Source of the DNA: Mesorhizobium tamadayense
GTDB taxonomy: Bacteria; Pseudomonadota; Alphaproteobacteria; Rhizobiales; Rhizobiaceae
NCBI RefSeq assembly: GCF_003863365.1
Contig: NZ_RQXT01000005.1
Coordinates: 62,001 to 126,000, forward strand
Reading direction: 5' to 3'
Length of the DNA stretch: 64,000 nt
In this document: piece by piece, positions 35,136-43,475 of the stretch
How positions within the stretch are numbered: position 1 is the stretch's first letter
Layout of the letters: each line of letters starts with the position of its first letter
Program-made: the position numbers and the translations under genes
Notes under the pieces: model-generated
The model's database searches: none
The model's input: only the letters and a program-made list of their open reading frames with translations
What the model was told of the DNA's origin: nothing

Positions 35136-36230
35136 CTACAGTATCTCGGTCTTCGCGATATGGATGCCAAAACCCTCAAGGCCGACATAGTGGCGCTCAC
35201 GCGAGGCGATCAGGTTGATCGAGGAAATGCCGAGATCCTTCAGGATCTGCGCGCCAAGGCCGATCTCGCGCCACTCGTTCTCGCGCCGCAGCGCTTCCTC
35301 ATGATCCTCGCCGCTTTGCGGCCGCTTGCGCTCCTGGTGGGCGACGCCGACGGAACCTTCGCGCAGATAGACGATGACACCGCGCCTGCGCTCGCCCATC
35401 GCCTTCATGATGGCGTCCAGACGGTGGCTGGTGCCGAAGACATCGGTAACGACATCTTCGGAATGCAAGCGCACCGGCACCTCCTCGCCGTCGCGGATGT
35501 CGCCGAAGACGACCGCGACGTGGTGCATGGAATCCCAGGGCAGCGTGTAGGTGAAAACCTGCGCCTTGCCGCCGGGCGTGTTGATGTCCGAGCAGGCGAC
35601 GCGCTCGACCAGCGTTTCCTTGCGCTGCCGGTAAGCGATGAGGTCGGCGACCGATATCTGCTTCAGGCCATGCTGCTCGGCGAAAGCCTGCACTTGCGGA
35701 CCGCGCTTGACGGTGCCGTCGTCATTGACCAATTCGGAAATGACGCCGACCGGCGGCAGGCCGGCGAGCTTGCAGAGATCGACCGCGGCTTCCGTATGGC
35801 CCGAGCGCATCAGCACGCCGCCCTCACGCGCGATCAGCGGGAAGATGTGGCCGGGACGCACGAAGTCGGAGGCGCCGACATTGCCGTTGGCGAGGTTGCG
35901 CACGGTGAGCGTGCGGTCGTCGGCCGAAATGCCCGTCGTGGTGCCGTGCTTGAAATCGACGCTGACGGTGAAGGCCGTGGTGTGGGCGGAATCGTTGTCG
36001 GCCACCATGGGCGCTAGGTTCAGCCGCCTTGCGTCCTCACGCAGCATCGGCGTGCAGACGATGCCCGAGGTATTGCGGACGATGAAGGCCATCTTCTCCG
36101 GTGTGCAGTGCACGGCGGCGACGATCAGGTCGCCCTCGTTCTCGCGCCCGTCATCATCCATGACGACGACGATCTCGCCGCGCTCGAAGGCGCGGATCGC
36201 TTCGACGATCTTCTTTTGGTCGTATGGCAT
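35136..36230 (-). CDS. ribB: 3,4-dihydroxy-2-butanone-4-phosphate synthase with degenerate GTP cyclohydrolase II-like domain
   Basis: A 364-residue riboflavin synthesis enzyme. The DHBP synthase part (about 1-205) is complete: VVMDDDGRENEGDLIVAA, DFVRPGHIFPL and RSGHTEAAVDLCKLAGLPPV. The C-terminal GCH II-like part (about 210-364) has lost the zinc cysteines: where active RibA has a C..C.C cluster it reads RLHSEDVVTDVFGTSHRLDA, and the arginine-rich active loop reads VIVYLREGSVGV. GTP cyclohydrolase activity is therefore unlikely and a separate ribA is expected elsewhere. It follows aroC on the same strand, 116 bases away. Confidence 0.95.
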   Translation of the reverse strand: MPYDQKKIVEAIRAFERGEIVVVMDDDGRENEGDLIVAAVHCTPEKMAFIVRNTSGIVCTPMLREDARRLNLAPMVADNDSAHTTAFTVSVDFKHGTTTGISADDRTLTVRNLANGNVGASDFVRPGHIFPLIAREGGVLMRSGHTEAAVDLCKLAGLPPVGVISELVNDDGTVKRGPQVQAFAEQHGLKQISVADLIAYRQRKETLVERVACSDINTPGGKAQVFTYTLPWDSMHHVAVVFGDIRDGEEVPVRLHSEDVVTDVFGTSHRLDAIMKAMGERRRGVIVYLREGSVGVAHQERKRPQSGEDHEEALRRENEWREIGLGAQILKDLGISSINLIASRERHYVGLEGFGIHIAKTEIL

Positions 36231-36250
36231 CAGGCGCTCGCTTCGCTCGC

Positions 36251-36355
36251 AAGGGAGTAGGGGAATAGGGCAGTACGGGAGTAGGGGAAAGGAAAAAGTT
36301 TGCGTCTCGACAAGCGCATAACATACTCCCCTACTGCCTTACTCCCCTACGCCCT
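36251..36355. repeat. Inverted repeat between aroC and ribB
   Basis: Left arm 36251-36287 (AAGGGAGTAGGGGAATAGGG, CAGTACGGGAGTAGGGG) is nearly complementary to right arm 36321-36355 (CATACTCCCCTACTGCCTTA, CTCCCCTACGCCCTT), with a loop of about 33 bases. Each arm itself holds two copies of GGGAGTAGGGG-like sequence. The right arm overlaps the aroC stop. It could form a large RNA hairpin between the two genes. Confidence 0.8.
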
Positions 36356-37447
36356 TCCTGTCTGTCCTCTGTGCCGCAGATAGTGGTCGGCGATCGCGCA
36401 GGCAACCATGGCTTCGCCGATCGGCACGGCGCGGATACCGACGCAAGGGTCGTGGCGGCCCTTGGTCATGACCTCGACGTCCTTGCCTTCCTTGTCGATC
36501 GACTTGCGCGGCGTCAGGATCGAAGACGTCGGCTTGACGGCGAAGCGGGCGATGATCGCCTGGCCGGTCGAGATGCCGCCCAGAATGCCGCCGGCATTGT
36601 TGGAGAGAAACACCGGCTTGCCGTCATTGCCGATGCGCATCTCGTCGGCGTTCTGTTCGCCGGTAGTGCGCGCCGCCTCGAAGCCGTTGCCGATCTCGAC
36701 GCCCTTGACGGCGTTGATCGACATTAAGCCGGACGCGATGTCCTGGTCGAGCTTGGCATAGATCGGCGCGCCAAGGCCCGCCGGCACGCCGTCGGCGACG
36801 ATCTCGATCACCGCACCGACCGAGGAGCCGGCCTTGCGGATGCCGTCGAGATAGGCGGCGAAGACCGGGACTGAGGCCGGATCGGGGGTGAAGAACGGGT
36901 TTTCGGCATCGCCGACGAAATTCCAGTTCCAGTTGGCGCGATCTATTGCTTTCTCACCCATGGAAACCAGCGCGCCGCGCACCACCATGCCCGGCACCAC
37001 CTTGCGGGCGAGCGCGCCGGCCGCCACCCGCGCCGCCGTCTCGCGCGCCGAGGAACGGCCGCCGCCGCGATGGTCGCGCAGGCCGTATTTGACTTCGTAG
37101 GTGTAGTCGGCATGGCCCGGCCGGTACTGGCGGGCGATCTCGCCATAATCCTTGGAGCGCTGGTCGACATTCTCGATCAGCATCGAGATAGGCGTGCCGG
37201 TGGTGATCATCGTCTCGCCGTCCGCGTCGAGGATGAAGCCGGAGAGGATCTTCACCTCGTCCGGCTCGCGGCGCTGGGTGACGAAGCGCGATTGGCCGGG
37301 GCGGCGCCTGTCGAGCTCGGCCTGGATATCCTCGCGCTTGAAGCGAATGCCGGGCGGGCAACCGTCGACCACGCAGCCGAGCGCGGCGCCATGGCTTTCA
37401 CCCCAGGTGGTGACGCGAAACAGATGGCCGAAAGTGTTATGAGACAT
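36347..37447 (-). CDS. aroC: Chorismate synthase
   Basis: A 366-residue enzyme of the last shikimate pathway step, using reduced FMN. Signature parts: [20 protein letters not shown], the arginine-rich [39 protein letters not shown] and [18 protein letters not shown]. Length is normal. Gene stands with ribB on the minus strand; the only visible link is that both pathways involve flavin. Confidence 0.98.
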   Translation of the reverse strand: MSHNTFGHLFRVTTWGESHGAALGCVVDGCPPGIRFKREDIQAELDRRRPGQSRFVTQRREPDEVKILSGFILDADGETMITTGTPISMLIENVDQRSKDYGEIARQYRPGHADYTYEVKYGLRDHRGGGRSSARETAARVAAGALARKVVPGMVVRGALVSMGEKAIDRANWNWNFVGDAENPFFTPDPASVPVFAAYLDGIRKAGSSVGAVIEIVADGVPAGLGAPIYAKLDQDIASGLMSINAVKGVEIGNGFEAARTTGEQNADEMRIGNDGKPVFLSNNAGGILGGISTGQAIIARFAVKPTSSILTPRKSIDKEGKDVEVMTKGRHDPCVGIRAVPIGEAMVACAIADHYLRHRGQTGRA

Positions 37448-37658
37448 GGAAAACGCCCTGCCCGGCGGCGGAGCCGGTTCGCCGGTTCAAGGGTGCCTTC
37501 TATTGGCGTTTTCCACGGCGGTCAAACGGTGATCGGATGCATCAATCTGTGATCTGGCCGATTTAGTTTTGACACATTCGGTTGGTTTCTGCTCTCTTTC
37601 ATCCGCCGTTGAGGATCCGCTCGCTGACCAGCCGGCGCAATGACCAAAGAGGACGACG

Positions 37659-37913
37659 ATGCGTACCCTGATTGGCGCTGTTGGCGCCATGCTCATGATT
37701 TCCACCGCCGCGTTCGCCGGCCAGACCGAAGGCCTTATCAAGAACGTCGACAAGGACACGCTGACGCTGACGCTGGACGACGGAAAATCCTATAAGCTCA
37801 ACGCCGAGACCGACCTCGACGCGCTGAAGCCCGGCATGGATATCGTCATCGCCTACGACGTGACCAACGGCGAGAATGTCGTGACCGATATGCAGTTGCC
37901 GGACAGCGACTAG
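37659..37913 (+). CDS. DUF1344 small exported protein
   Basis: An 84-residue protein with a signal peptide (MRTLIGAVGAMLMISTAAFA) and a small beta-rich core (TEGLIKNVDKDTLTLTLDDG, YKLNAETDLDALKPG) typical of DUF1344, a rhizobial periplasmic family of unknown function. It has the AGAGGACGACG upstream region as a weak ribosome site. It is isolated, with long gaps on both sides. Confidence 0.88.
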   Translation: MRTLIGAVGAMLMISTAAFAGQTEGLIKNVDKDTLTLTLDDGKSYKLNAETDLDALKPGMDIVIAYDVTNGENVVTDMQLPDSD

Positions 37914-37986
37914 AACTAATCTAGGCCGCGAGGTCTTGGCCGCCGCACAGCGTTGGTACAGGACGACCTCAGAAATTGGCCGGAAC

Positions 37987-38221
37987 GCCGAAAGCTTCGT
38001 CATCCTGGGGCGAAGCAAGGAGCGAAGCGACGCGGCGCAAACCCTGGATCCATGCCGTTACGTCTGAGCGCCGCTACGGTCCAGATTTCGTTTCACTCCC
38101 GGTGACCAGCACGCATTCTGAGCCGCTGCATTCTTCGGCTGATGTCACGGCATGGATCCTTGGGTCTTCGCTCCGCTTCGCGTCGCTACGCCCAAGGATG
38201 ACGACGTTCACGGTCTTCGGC
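37987..38221. repeat. Dispersed palindromic repeat, family 2, copy B
   Basis: The 363-base gap between the DUF1344 gene and the histidine phosphatase gene has no gene and mostly consists of this element. Its outer ends pair: GCCGAAAGCTTCGTCATCCT against AGGATGACGACG...GTCTTCGGC. Inner arms also pair: CCTGGATCCATGCCGT with ACGGCATGGATCCTTGG, and GAAGCAAGGAGCGAAGCGAC with the CTTCGCTCCGCTTCGCGTCG block. It is the most complete of the three family copies in this window. Confidence 0.82.
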
Positions 38222-38276
38222 CGACCCCCATGGCGTGTGCGATAGCACGCTGACGCAACGACCCACGCAGCAGCCT

Positions 38277-38864
38277 TCACAACCACTCCAGGCTTAGGCC
38301 CTCCAGCCGGAGCAGGCGATCCTGCGGGATCTCAAGGCTTGCCGCCTCCTGCTTCGACACACCTTCCACAATGCGGAACAGGCAGCGCATGACACCGCCG
38401 TGGGTGACGCAGACGGTCTGCCGGTCAAGCGCGTCGAACCACGGCTTTATCCGTTCGAGCAGCATCTCGTAGCTTTCCGCGCCTTTGCCGGGCGGCTGGA
38501 AATCCCATTTGGCGCCGCGGCGCCCGTGCGTCGATCCGGGATGCCGGGCCTCGAGTTCGCGAAAAGTAAAGCCCTGCCAGTCGCCGAAGCTCAATTCCAC
38601 CAGACGCGCGTCAATGCGGTAGGCGAGCGGGTCGAGGCCCATTGCCTCGCGCATCAGCTCCATCGTTTCGCGTGTGCGCCGCATCGGGCTGGCGACAAAA
38701 TCGAAATCCTCAGCCTTGCCGATCAGCCCGGCCAGGCGCCGGCCGTTGCCGGTCGCCTGAAGGCGTCCAAGCTCGTTGATGTCGGTGTCGGCCTGGCCCT
38801 GTAGCCGACGCTCGGTATTCCATTGCGTCTGGCCATGGCGCGCGATGTAGACGAGCGGATACAT
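38277..38864 (-). CDS. Histidine phosphatase (phosphoglycerate mutase-like)
   Basis: A 195-residue protein with the phosphatase core: RHG motif in LVYIARHGQTQWNTERRLQG, SPMRRTRETMELM, the acid region VELSFGDWQGFTFRELE and the second catalytic His in TVCVTHGGVMRCLFRIV. Start at ATG 38864 (MYPLVYIARHG); the longer open frame overlaps fabI. It may dephosphorylate a small metabolite; the substrate is not clear (phosphoglycerate mutase activity is not implied). It begins 53 bases after the fabI stop. Confidence 0.93.
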   Translation of the reverse strand: MYPLVYIARHGQTQWNTERRLQGQADTDINELGRLQATGNGRRLAGLIGKAEDFDFVASPMRRTRETMELMREAMGLDPLAYRIDARLVELSFGDWQGFTFRELEARHPGSTHGRRGAKWDFQPPGKGAESYEMLLERIKPWFDALDRQTVCVTHGGVMRCLFRIVEGVSKQEAASLEIPQDRLLRLEGLSLEWL

Positions 38865-38917
38865 CAGGTCTTCCGGAGGTCGGGCCAGGGCCTGGACGGA
38901 AAAGTAGGCGGAGAGAT

Positions 38918-39736
38918 TTAGTCCTTGACGGTCGAGATATCCGGCGCGTCGACCGCCTTCATGCCGACGACATGGTAGCCGGAATCGACGTGATGCACCT
39001 CGCCGGTCACGCCGCGCGACAGGTCTGACAGGAAGTAGACGGCGGAATCGCCGACCTCTTCCTGCGTCACCGTCTGCTTGAGCGGCGAATTGTATTCGTT
39101 CCACTTGAGAATATAGCGGAAATCGCCGATGCCGGAGGCGGCAAGCGTCTTGATCGGACCGGCCGAGATCGCGTTGACGCGGATCTTCTTGGCGCCGAGG
39201 TCGACGGCGAGATAGCGCACGCTGGCTTCGAGCGCCGCCTTGGCGACGCCCATGACGTTGTAGTGCGGCATCACTTTCTCGGCGCCGTAATAGGTCAGCG
39301 TCAGCAGCGAGCCACCTTCGCTCATCAGCGGTTCGGCGCGCTTGGCGATGGTGGTGAAGGAAAACACCGATATGTCCATGGTGCGCAGGAAATTGTCGCG
39401 CGTCGTCTCGACATAGCGGCCGGTCAGCTCGTCCTTGTCCGAGAAGGCGATGGCGTGGACGAGGAAGTCGAGCTTACCCCAGTGATCGGCGATGTCGGCA
39501 AAGACAGCGTCGAGGCTTTCCGGATCGGTGACGTCGCAGTGGCCGGCAACATGCGCGTTGAGCTCGGCCGCCAGCGGCTCGACGCGCTTCCTGAACGCCT
39601 CGCCCTGATAGGTCAGCGCGATTTCGGCACCATGATCGACACAAGCCTTGGCGATGCCGAAAGCGATCGACCGATTATTCGCGACGCCGAGGATGAGGCC
39701 CCGCTTACCGGCCATCAGGCCCTGTCCACCCGCCAT
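38918..39736 (-). CDS. fabI: Enoyl-[acyl-carrier-protein] reductase (NADH), FabI
   Basis: A 272-residue SDR enzyme of fatty acid elongation. Typical FabI features: GKRGLILGVANNRSIAFGIA (cofactor loop), CDVTDPESLDAVF, LDFLVHAIAFSDKDELTGRY, the Tyr-x6-Lys catalytic pattern in YYGAEKVMPHYNVMGVAKAA, and GPIKTLAASGIGDFRYIL. In-frame starts at 39736 and 39715 (MAGKRG). Rhizobia often have two fabI copies; whether this is the main one is not known. Confidence 0.95.
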   Translation of the reverse strand: MAGGQGLMAGKRGLILGVANNRSIAFGIAKACVDHGAEIALTYQGEAFRKRVEPLAAELNAHVAGHCDVTDPESLDAVFADIADHWGKLDFLVHAIAFSDKDELTGRYVETTRDNFLRTMDISVFSFTTIAKRAEPLMSEGGSLLTLTYYGAEKVMPHYNVMGVAKAALEASVRYLAVDLGAKKIRVNAISAGPIKTLAASGIGDFRYILKWNEYNSPLKQTVTQEEVGDSAVYFLSDLSRGVTGEVHHVDSGYHVVGMKAVDAPDISTVKD

Positions 39737-39841
39737 GTGTGCGTTCTCCGCAAGAATGTCTGCTTTGTGGAGCCTATCGCACAGGCACAGGGTCCCTTCA
39801 AGCGTCGAAAACAGACTGGCTTGAGGAGAAAATCGCCTCGA

Positions 39842-40765
39842 TCAGCCTTTTCGGTTGCGCATCAGGGCTTCGAGATCGGCGTCTCCGCCTTCCAGCAGCA
39901 TCAGCCGCACATGGGCGTAGAGGTCGCCGTGGCCGCCTGTTTTTTCCGGCAGGCCCCTGCCCTTCAGGCGCAGCACCTTGTCCGAGCTCGACCATGCAGG
40001 AACATTGACCGCGAGCTTTCCGGTCGGCGTCTCGACCGCCACCTTGGCGCCGAGCACCGCGTCGGCCAGATCGACCGGCAGGTCGACATGCAGGTCGCGG
40101 CCCTCGATGCGGTAGCGCGGATGGCGACGGATGTGGATCTTGACCAGCGCGTCGCCCGGCTGGCCGGGCCCCTGCTCGCCCTGCCCCTTGAGGCGGATGG
40201 TCTGGCCCTCCTCGACATAGGCCGGAAGCTTGACCGCCATCTTGCGGCCATCGGGGAACATCGCCGTCACCTTCTCGGCGGTGGCCGCCTCCTCGACGGT
40301 GATGTCCAGCGTGACGTTGAGGTCCGGCGCCTGGACCGGCTGGCGACGGTCGCCACGGCCAGCGCCGCGCACGCCCGAAAAGGCATCGCCGAAAATCTGG
40401 CTGAAGATGTCGCTGTTGCCGTCGAACGGATCGCCGCCCGGGCGACCGGTGCGGAATTCGAAATGCGCGCCGCCAGGGCCCTGCTGACGGCGGAATCCGG
40501 CGAACGGATCGCCGCCGGCGCCCTCGAAGCCTTGGAATCTCGGCTTGCCGTCGGCATCGATCTCGCCGCGGTCGTAAGCGGCGCGTCGCTTCTCGTCGCC
40601 GACGATCTCGTAAGCCTGATTGGCGGCGGCAAAACGCTCCTTCGCCTTCGGATCATTCGGGTTCTGGTCCGGATGATGCTGCTTGGCGAGCTTGCGGTAC
40701 GCCGATTTTATTTCCTTGGCCGATGCGTTCTTGGCAACGCCCAGCAGCTCATAGGGGTCGCGCAT
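39842..40765 (-). CDS. DnaJ-class co-chaperone, CbpA-like
   Basis: A 307-residue protein with an N-terminal J domain containing the HPD motif (LAKQHHPDQNPNDPKAKERF), a Gly/Phe-rich linker (GAGGDPFAGFRRQQGPGGAH) and two C-terminal substrate-binding beta domains (DLNVTLDITVEEAATAEKV; HVDLPVDLADAVLGAKVAV). It lacks the CxxCxGxG zinc centre of DnaJ, so it belongs to the type II (CbpA-like) group that works with DnaK. It sits upstream of fabI on the same strand. Confidence 0.93.
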   Translation of the reverse strand: MRDPYELLGVAKNASAKEIKSAYRKLAKQHHPDQNPNDPKAKERFAAANQAYEIVGDEKRRAAYDRGEIDADGKPRFQGFEGAGGDPFAGFRRQQGPGGAHFEFRTGRPGGDPFDGNSDIFSQIFGDAFSGVRGAGRGDRRQPVQAPDLNVTLDITVEEAATAEKVTAMFPDGRKMAVKLPAYVEEGQTIRLKGQGEQGPGQPGDALVKIHIRRHPRYRIEGRDLHVDLPVDLADAVLGAKVAVETPTGKLAVNVPAWSSSDKVLRLKGRGLPEKTGGHGDLYAHVRLMLLEGGDADLEALMRNRKG

Positions 40766-40864
40766 GCTTCCTGCCTGAAAGAGAGATTGGGTCCACGGTT
40801 GCCCTCTATATGCGCTTGCATAGGAAGAAATTCCAGTGGTGCAAGATGCGACCGGCTATTGAAA

Positions 40865-41329
40865 TCAGAGCGCCTTGAACTCCTGCATGCGCCAGCCGCC
40901 GGCGCCGGCCATGCAAAGCTCGCCCTGGTACAAGGCGACGCCGTCGAAACTCTCCCGCGTGGCGTTGAAGCGGCGGCAGTTGAGGCCGCCATCCTTGAGT
41001 TCCACCAGCTCGGTGATCGAGCCGCGCGAGCCGGTGCCGGCATTGGCCCATGGCACGGCCTGGCCGCCGAGCTGCTGGATATCGGCTGAGGAGACCGCAT
41101 TGCCGATGGTGGTCTGGTCCGAATCCTGATCGATGCTCGCCGGCTGAACAGGTGCGGAAGACGCGCTGGAGGTGACGATCGAGCGGTCGACCTCGGCCTT
41201 CTCCAGACTGAAGCCGCCGGCGCCGCAGCCTGCAAGCGGAAGCGCCAATGTCAGCAACGCAGCCTTGGCGCTGGCCGAAGCGATAACGCTCCATTGCCCG
41301 CTGTCAAAAGCTTGCGCGATACGCGACAA
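40865..41329 (-). CDS. Putative surface lipoprotein
   Basis: A protein of about 154 residues if TTG 41329 is the start; no ATG lies between there and an unlikely one at 41542, and the stretch upstream of 41370 is shared with the start region of pdxH on the other strand. A lipobox is clear: [15 protein letters not shown]. The mature part has a Ser/Gln-rich segment and a C-terminal domain with two cysteines ([29 protein letters not shown]) like the small surface antigens of the RT0821/Lpp0805 group. Function unknown. Confidence 0.75.
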   Translation of the reverse strand: MSRIAQAFDSGQWSVIASASAKAALLTLALPLAGCGAGGFSLEKAEVDRSIVTSSASSAPVQPASIDQDSDQTTIGNAVSSADIQQLGGQAVPWANAGTGSRGSITELVELKDGGLNCRRFNATRESFDGVALYQGELCMAGAGGWRMQEFKAL

Positions 41330-41369
41330 TCGGCGAACTCCCCCCGCAACGTTAAAAATTTGGAAAACT

Positions 41370-41987
41370 ATGAACGAAACCGAGTTAACAAGCAGTGACT
41401 TCACCCAGGCGGCGGAGCCGTTCAGGCTTTTTGCCGCATGGCTGGAGGACGCCACCAAGAGCGAGATCAACGACCCCAACGGCGTGGCGCTGGCAACCGT
41501 CGACGCCGACGGCATGCCGGATGTGCGGATGGTGCTGCTCAAGGGGTTCGACGAAAAGGGATTTGTCTTCTACACGAATTTCGAGAGCGCCAAGGGCCGC
41601 GAGATTCTTGGTAGCATGAAGGCGGCGATGTGCTTCCACTGGAAATCGCTGCGCCGCCAGGTGCGCGTGCGCGGGCCGGTGGAGATTGTCAGCGACGAAG
41701 AGGCCGACGCCTATTATGCGACGCGTCCGCGCGGTAGCCGCATCGGCGCCTGGGCCTCGAAACAGTCGCGGCCGCTGGAAAGCCGCTTCGCGCTGGAGAA
41801 GGCGGTGGCCGAATACACGGCGCGCTACGCGATCGGCGAGATCCCGCGGCCAAAATACTGGTCCGGCTTCCGCATCCTGCCGCAGACGATCGAGTTCTGG
41901 CACGACAGGCCGTTCCGGCTGCATGACCGCGTCGTCTTTTCGCGCCACGCCAAGGGCGGCTGGGACAAGACACGGCTTTATCCCTGA
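41370..41987 (+). CDS. pdxH: Pyridoxamine 5'-phosphate oxidase
   Basis: A 205-residue FMN enzyme that makes pyridoxal phosphate. Start at ATG 41370 ([20 protein letters not shown]). Key parts: [75 protein letters not shown] and the C-terminal [20 protein letters not shown]. Divergent from the lipoprotein gene with about 40 bases between the starts. Confidence 0.97.
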   Translation: MNETELTSSDFTQAAEPFRLFAAWLEDATKSEINDPNGVALATVDADGMPDVRMVLLKGFDEKGFVFYTNFESAKGREILGSMKAAMCFHWKSLRRQVRVRGPVEIVSDEEADAYYATRPRGSRIGAWASKQSRPLESRFALEKAVAEYTARYAIGEIPRPKYWSGFRILPQTIEFWHDRPFRLHDRVVFSRHAKGGWDKTRLYP

Positions 41988-42053
41988 CTGTCCAAAGAAA
42001 ATGCCGCGCAAGGGTGCGATCTCAAGCTGATTGGGCTGCAAGGAGGTGATCCC

Positions 42054-42686
42054 ATGAGCCTGTTCCTGGCCTATCTCGGCGTCTCGTTCATCGTGCTCGC
42101 GACGCCTGGACCAGACACCGCCATCACCATCCGCAACACGCTGCTCGGCGGGCGCGTGTGCGGCGTGTTCACCGCGCTCGGCATCTCCAGCGGCCAGACG
42201 ATCTGGGCGCTGGCCACCAGCGCCGGCATCGTCGCCCTGCTCGTCGCCTCGGAGCCGCTGTTCCTTACCGTCAAATATGCCGGCGCCGCTTACCTGACCT
42301 ATCTCGGCTTCAAGGCGCTGCAGGAGGCATGGCGTCCGTCCCATCAGCAGGACACGGCAGCCATTGCTAGGCCGGAGCGGCGGCTGACGGTGGCAAGCGC
42401 TTATCGCCAGGGTCTAATCAGCGATCTCGGCAACCCGAAAATGGCGGTGTTCTTCGCCAGTCTTCTGCCGCAATTCGTGCCGCCCGGCGGGGAAAATTTC
42501 CTTGCGCTGCTCGGCCTCGGCGCGGTCTTCGCCGTCATGACCTTCACCTGGCTCGCGCTCTATGCGACGGTTATCGCCAAGGCAGGCGATTTCCTGCGCC
42601 GGCCCTCGATCCGCCGCGCCATCGAAGGCATCACCGGAATGGTGCTGATCGGCCTTGGCATCCGCATCGCCACCGAGCACCGGTAG
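42054..42686 (+). CDS. LysE/RhtB family amino acid exporter
   Basis: A 210-residue membrane protein with five to six helices and the family start FIVLATPGPDTAITIRNTLL plus GISSGQTIWALATSAGIVAL and the mid-chain GLISDLGNPKMAVFFASLLP. A strong ribosome site (AAGGAGGTG) precedes the ATG. Members export amino acids or related compounds; the substrate here is unknown. It ends convergently 9 bases from the enoyl-CoA hydratase gene. Confidence 0.93.
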   Translation: MSLFLAYLGVSFIVLATPGPDTAITIRNTLLGGRVCGVFTALGISSGQTIWALATSAGIVALLVASEPLFLTVKYAGAAYLTYLGFKALQEAWRPSHQQDTAAIARPERRLTVASAYRQGLISDLGNPKMAVFFASLLPQFVPPGGENFLALLGLGAVFAVMTFTWLALYATVIAKAGDFLRRPSIRRAIEGITGMVLIGLGIRIATEHR

Positions 42687-42695
42687 AAGGCGGAG

Positions 42696-43448
42696 TTAAC
42701 CCTTCTTCCTGTCCATGAAGGCCGTCAGCGCGGCGCGCGCCTCGTCGGACTTCAGCCGTTCGCGGAAATGCTCGCTTTCCACGTTGATGCGGGCGATCAA
42801 TTCCTCGCGCGGCCCGCGCATCAGGTCGCGGGCGATCTTCAGCGCCTCAGGCGGCTTGGCGGCGATTTCGTCGGCGGCGGCCAGCACCGCGCCTTCCAGC
42901 GCCTCTTCCGCGACCACCTCGTAGATCAGGCCGGCGGCCTTGGCGCGCTCTGCGGAAAAGCCTTCGCCGAGGCCAAGCAGCGCGAAGGCGCCCTGGCGGC
43001 CGAGGATCTGCGGCGCCAGCAGGCTGGAGCCGGCTTCCGGCACAAGGCCGAGATCGACGAAGGGCGTGCGGAACAGCGTGCGCGGCGTGGCGAAAGTCAG
43101 GTCGCAATGCAGGTTGAGCGTGGTGCCGATGCCGACCGCGACGCCGTCGACGCCCGACACCATCGGCTTTTCCGCCCTGGCCAGCGCCATCAGGAAATCC
43201 CAGACCTCGTTGCCGCCCTCGCCGCCGGTGGCGACGACGAGGAAATCGGCAAGGTCGTTGCCGGCGGAAAAGGCGCCGGGCACGCCGAGGAAGACATGGA
43301 CGCGAACCGCCGGATCGGCATCGCCCTCGGCAAGGGCAGCCGACATTTTCGCATACATGTCGCGCGTCAAGGCGTTCTTCTTGTCTGGCCGGTTCATGCG
43401 GATGATCTGCACGGCGCCTCGGCGCTCGATGAGGATATGGTCGGTCAC
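42696..43448 (-). CDS. Enoyl-CoA hydratase/isomerase family protein
   Basis: A 250-residue crotonase. Seen: IIRMNRPDKKNALTRDMYAK, the oxyanion-hole FLGVPGAFSAGNDLADFL, GVAVGIGTTLNLHCDLTFAT (second oxyanion Gly) and the acid residue in DLGLVPEAGSSLLAPQ. The single clear glutamate (LVPEAGSS) and Asn/Asp at the other position suggest hydratase or isomerase activity. It follows the acyl-CoA dehydrogenase by 27 bases, so both act in fatty or other acyl-CoA breakdown. Confidence 0.93.
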   Translation of the reverse strand: MTDHILIERRGAVQIIRMNRPDKKNALTRDMYAKMSAALAEGDADPAVRVHVFLGVPGAFSAGNDLADFLVVATGGEGGNEVWDFLMALARAEKPMVSGVDGVAVGIGTTLNLHCDLTFATPRTLFRTPFVDLGLVPEAGSSLLAPQILGRQGAFALLGLGEGFSAERAKAAGLIYEVVAEEALEGAVLAAADEIAAKPPEALKIARDLMRGPREELIARINVESEHFRERLKSDEARAALTAFMDRKKG

Positions 43449-43475
43449 GGTCGGTTCCTTCGAATGTCGGGACGT

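Noticed and set aside
40865..41542. 225-residue version of the lipoprotein starting at ATG 41542
   Set aside because: It would run through the first 170 bases of pdxH and place the lipobox at residue 106, far from the N-terminus.
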